From Treponema vincentii F0403 (lineage in GTDB: Bacteria > Spirochaetota > Spirochaetia > Treponematales > Treponemataceae): a stretch of DNA of 64,000 bases. Below are positions 62,986-64,000 of the stretch, one piece after another. The stretch is taken from NCBI RefSeq assembly GCF_000412995.1, contig NZ_KE332512.1, positions 248,001 to 312,000 of the forward strand, given 5' to 3'. A model generated the notes under the pieces. That model was not told the DNA's origin. It searched no databases and saw only the letters and a list, made by a program, of their open reading frames with translations. The position numbers were made by a program, and so were the translations under genes. The stretch's first letter is position 1; each line of letters opens with the position of its first letter.

Positions 62986-64000
62986 GTTCGGAATTATCCT
63001 ACGAAGTAATAATCGGTTGTGAAATTCACTGCCAACTGTTAACAAAGACAAAAGCTTTTTGCTCCTGCGAAAACCGTTACGGAGGAATGCCTAATTCGCG
63101 TGTTTGTCCGGTATGTTTAGGGTTGCCCGGAGCTTTGCCGTTTATCAGCGACGAATATGTGAAACTCGGCATTAAGGCCGGTTTTGCGCTCGGCTGCACC
63201 GTCAATGAATTCAGTAAATTTGACCGTAAGCATTATTTTTATCCCGACTTAGTGAAAGGGTACCAAATTACGCAATTCGATAAACCGATTTGCGAAAACG
63301 GCAAGGTTGAAATCAACATGGCGTCTCCCAATGAAGCACCCGAGATGCGGACAATCCGAATTGAACGCATCCATCTTGAAGAAGATGCCGGTAAAAGTCT
63401 TCATATTGAAGGATCGCATAGCTATGTAGATTATAACCGCTGCGGGGTTCCGCTTATAGAAATCGTATCCAAACCGGATATGAAAAGCCCTGAAGAAGCG
63501 GCGCAATATATGCAGACGATTAGGGAAATTTTAAAGTTTATCGGCGTTACCGACGGTAACTTGGAAGAAGGGGCGATGCGCTGCGATGCAAACATCAACC
63601 TGAAAGTATTTGAAAACGGCAAAGAATACCGTACGCCTATTTCCGAAATTAAGAATATGAACTCGTTTAGAACGGTGCGCGATGCGTGTGCGTATGAGGT
63701 TCAGCGGCAGCTTGAGGAGTTTAAAACGGATCGGCAGGAATATTCGGCCGACTTTAAGCGCACGATGGGGTGGGACGAACCGAGCGGTAAGACGGTTATC
63801 CAGCGGACAAAAAACTCCGCACTGGACTACCGATTTATGCGTGAGCCGGATATTCCCCCGCTTGTACTGAGCAGAGAATATATCGATTCGGTATGTAAAA
63901 CCGTCGGCGAATTACCGGCAGCAAAACGGGAACGGTTTAAGAAAGAGTACGGACTTTCTCAATTCGATGTGGAAACGCTTACAGCCGAGCGAAGTTTGGC
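62982..64000 (+). CDS. gatB: Asp-tRNA(Asn)/Glu-tRNA(Gln) amidotransferase subunit B (cut by window edge)
   Basis: The first 339 residues are present. GatB binds the mischarged tRNA and does the ATP-dependent amidation. Signatures: [20 protein letters not shown], the Zn-site Cys pair in [41 protein letters not shown] and CDANINLKV. The reading frame continues intact to the last base. The ATG overlaps the gatA stop. Confidence 0.97.
   Translation, partial: MSSELSYEVIIGCEIHCQLLTKTKAFCSCENRYGGMPNSRVCPVCLGLPGALPFISDEYVKLGIKAGFALGCTVNEFSKFDRKHYFYPDLVKGYQITQFDKPICENGKVEINMASPNEAPEMRTIRIERIHLEEDAGKSLHIEGSHSYVDYNRCGVPLIEIVSKPDMKSPEEAAQYMQTIREILKFIGVTDGNLEEGAMRCDANINLKVFENGKEYRTPISEIKNMNSFRTVRDACAYEVQRQLEEFKTDRQEYSADFKRTMGWDEPSGKTVIQRTKNSALDYRFMREPDIPPLVLSREYIDSVCKTVGELPAAKRERFKKEYGLSQFDVETLTAERSL

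Overview
The window is chromosomal DNA from a spirochaete, most likely an oral-type Treponema (roughly 45 percent GC; T. medium/T. vincentii-like is my inference). The pointers are: the gene order hslV-hslU-flgB-flgC-fliE-fliF-fliG-fliH-fliI-fliJ, a DUF4954 protein, a 7TM receptor fused to a chemotaxis output domain, periplasmic sugar-binding protein genes, and spirochaete-type CheW, TPR and HD proteins. No rRNA, tRNA, phage, insertion sequence or CRISPR array was seen.

Layout. 1-0.3 kb: start of an acyl-CoA dehydrogenase. 0.5-9.7 kb: flagellar basal body/export operon led by the HslVU protease. 9.9-11.3 kb: bleomycin-hydrolase-type aminopeptidase, then remains of a YefM/YoeB-like toxin-antitoxin pair and a large palindromic repeat. 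11.6-15.0 kb: wecA-like transferase, pgi and engB on the minus strand. 15.3-16.5 kb: glutamate dehydrogenase. 16.7-21.5 kb: a decayed membrane-protein gene and gyrB-gyrA. 21.8-21.9 kb: candidate small RNA or leader. 22-26.7 kb: acetyltransferase, membrane protein, Lon-like protease. 26.7-32 kb: threonine aldolase, sugar ABC importer (no ATPase), esterase. 32.2-39.5 kb: murQ, BadF/NAGK-type kinase, DUF4954, two secreted or anchored proteins, HAD hydrolase. 39.6-42.2 kb: NtrC-like two-component system. 42.3-47.8 kb: folK, rnhA, DAHP synthase, AI-2E-family permease, nagB, nagA. 48-55.1 kb: cyclic-nucleotide-fold protein and the cheW-(DegT-like)-nadK-(recN)-HD run. 55.3-58.6 kb: TPR, degenerate YmdB-like protein, RseC-like protein, GPH symporter. 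58.7-61.1 kb: 7TM chemoreceptor. 61.2-64 kb: gatCAB, with gatB cut by the window end.

How genes fit together. murQ, the sugar kinase, nagA, nagB and pgi together would carry MurNAc-6-phosphate/GlcNAc to fructose-6-phosphate and glycolysis, as in cell-wall sugar recycling. The flagellar genes, CheW and the 7TM receptor belong to motility and chemotaxis.

The most unusual content is between genes. Four copies of a roughly 140-bp nested palindrome share a nearly fixed 40-bp core, but their stem arms differ from copy to copy while staying complementary within each copy. A second, shorter hairpin family (GGGAACCTCT...) is scattered through the window. There is also a candidate promoter-hairpin-terminator RNA unit upstream of gyrB, and at least two genes whose predicted -10 box lies six bases before the start codon (leaderless mRNA). 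Among proteins, a YmdB homologue that has lost all eight metal-site residues and a DegT-fold protein lacking the PLP lysine stand out.
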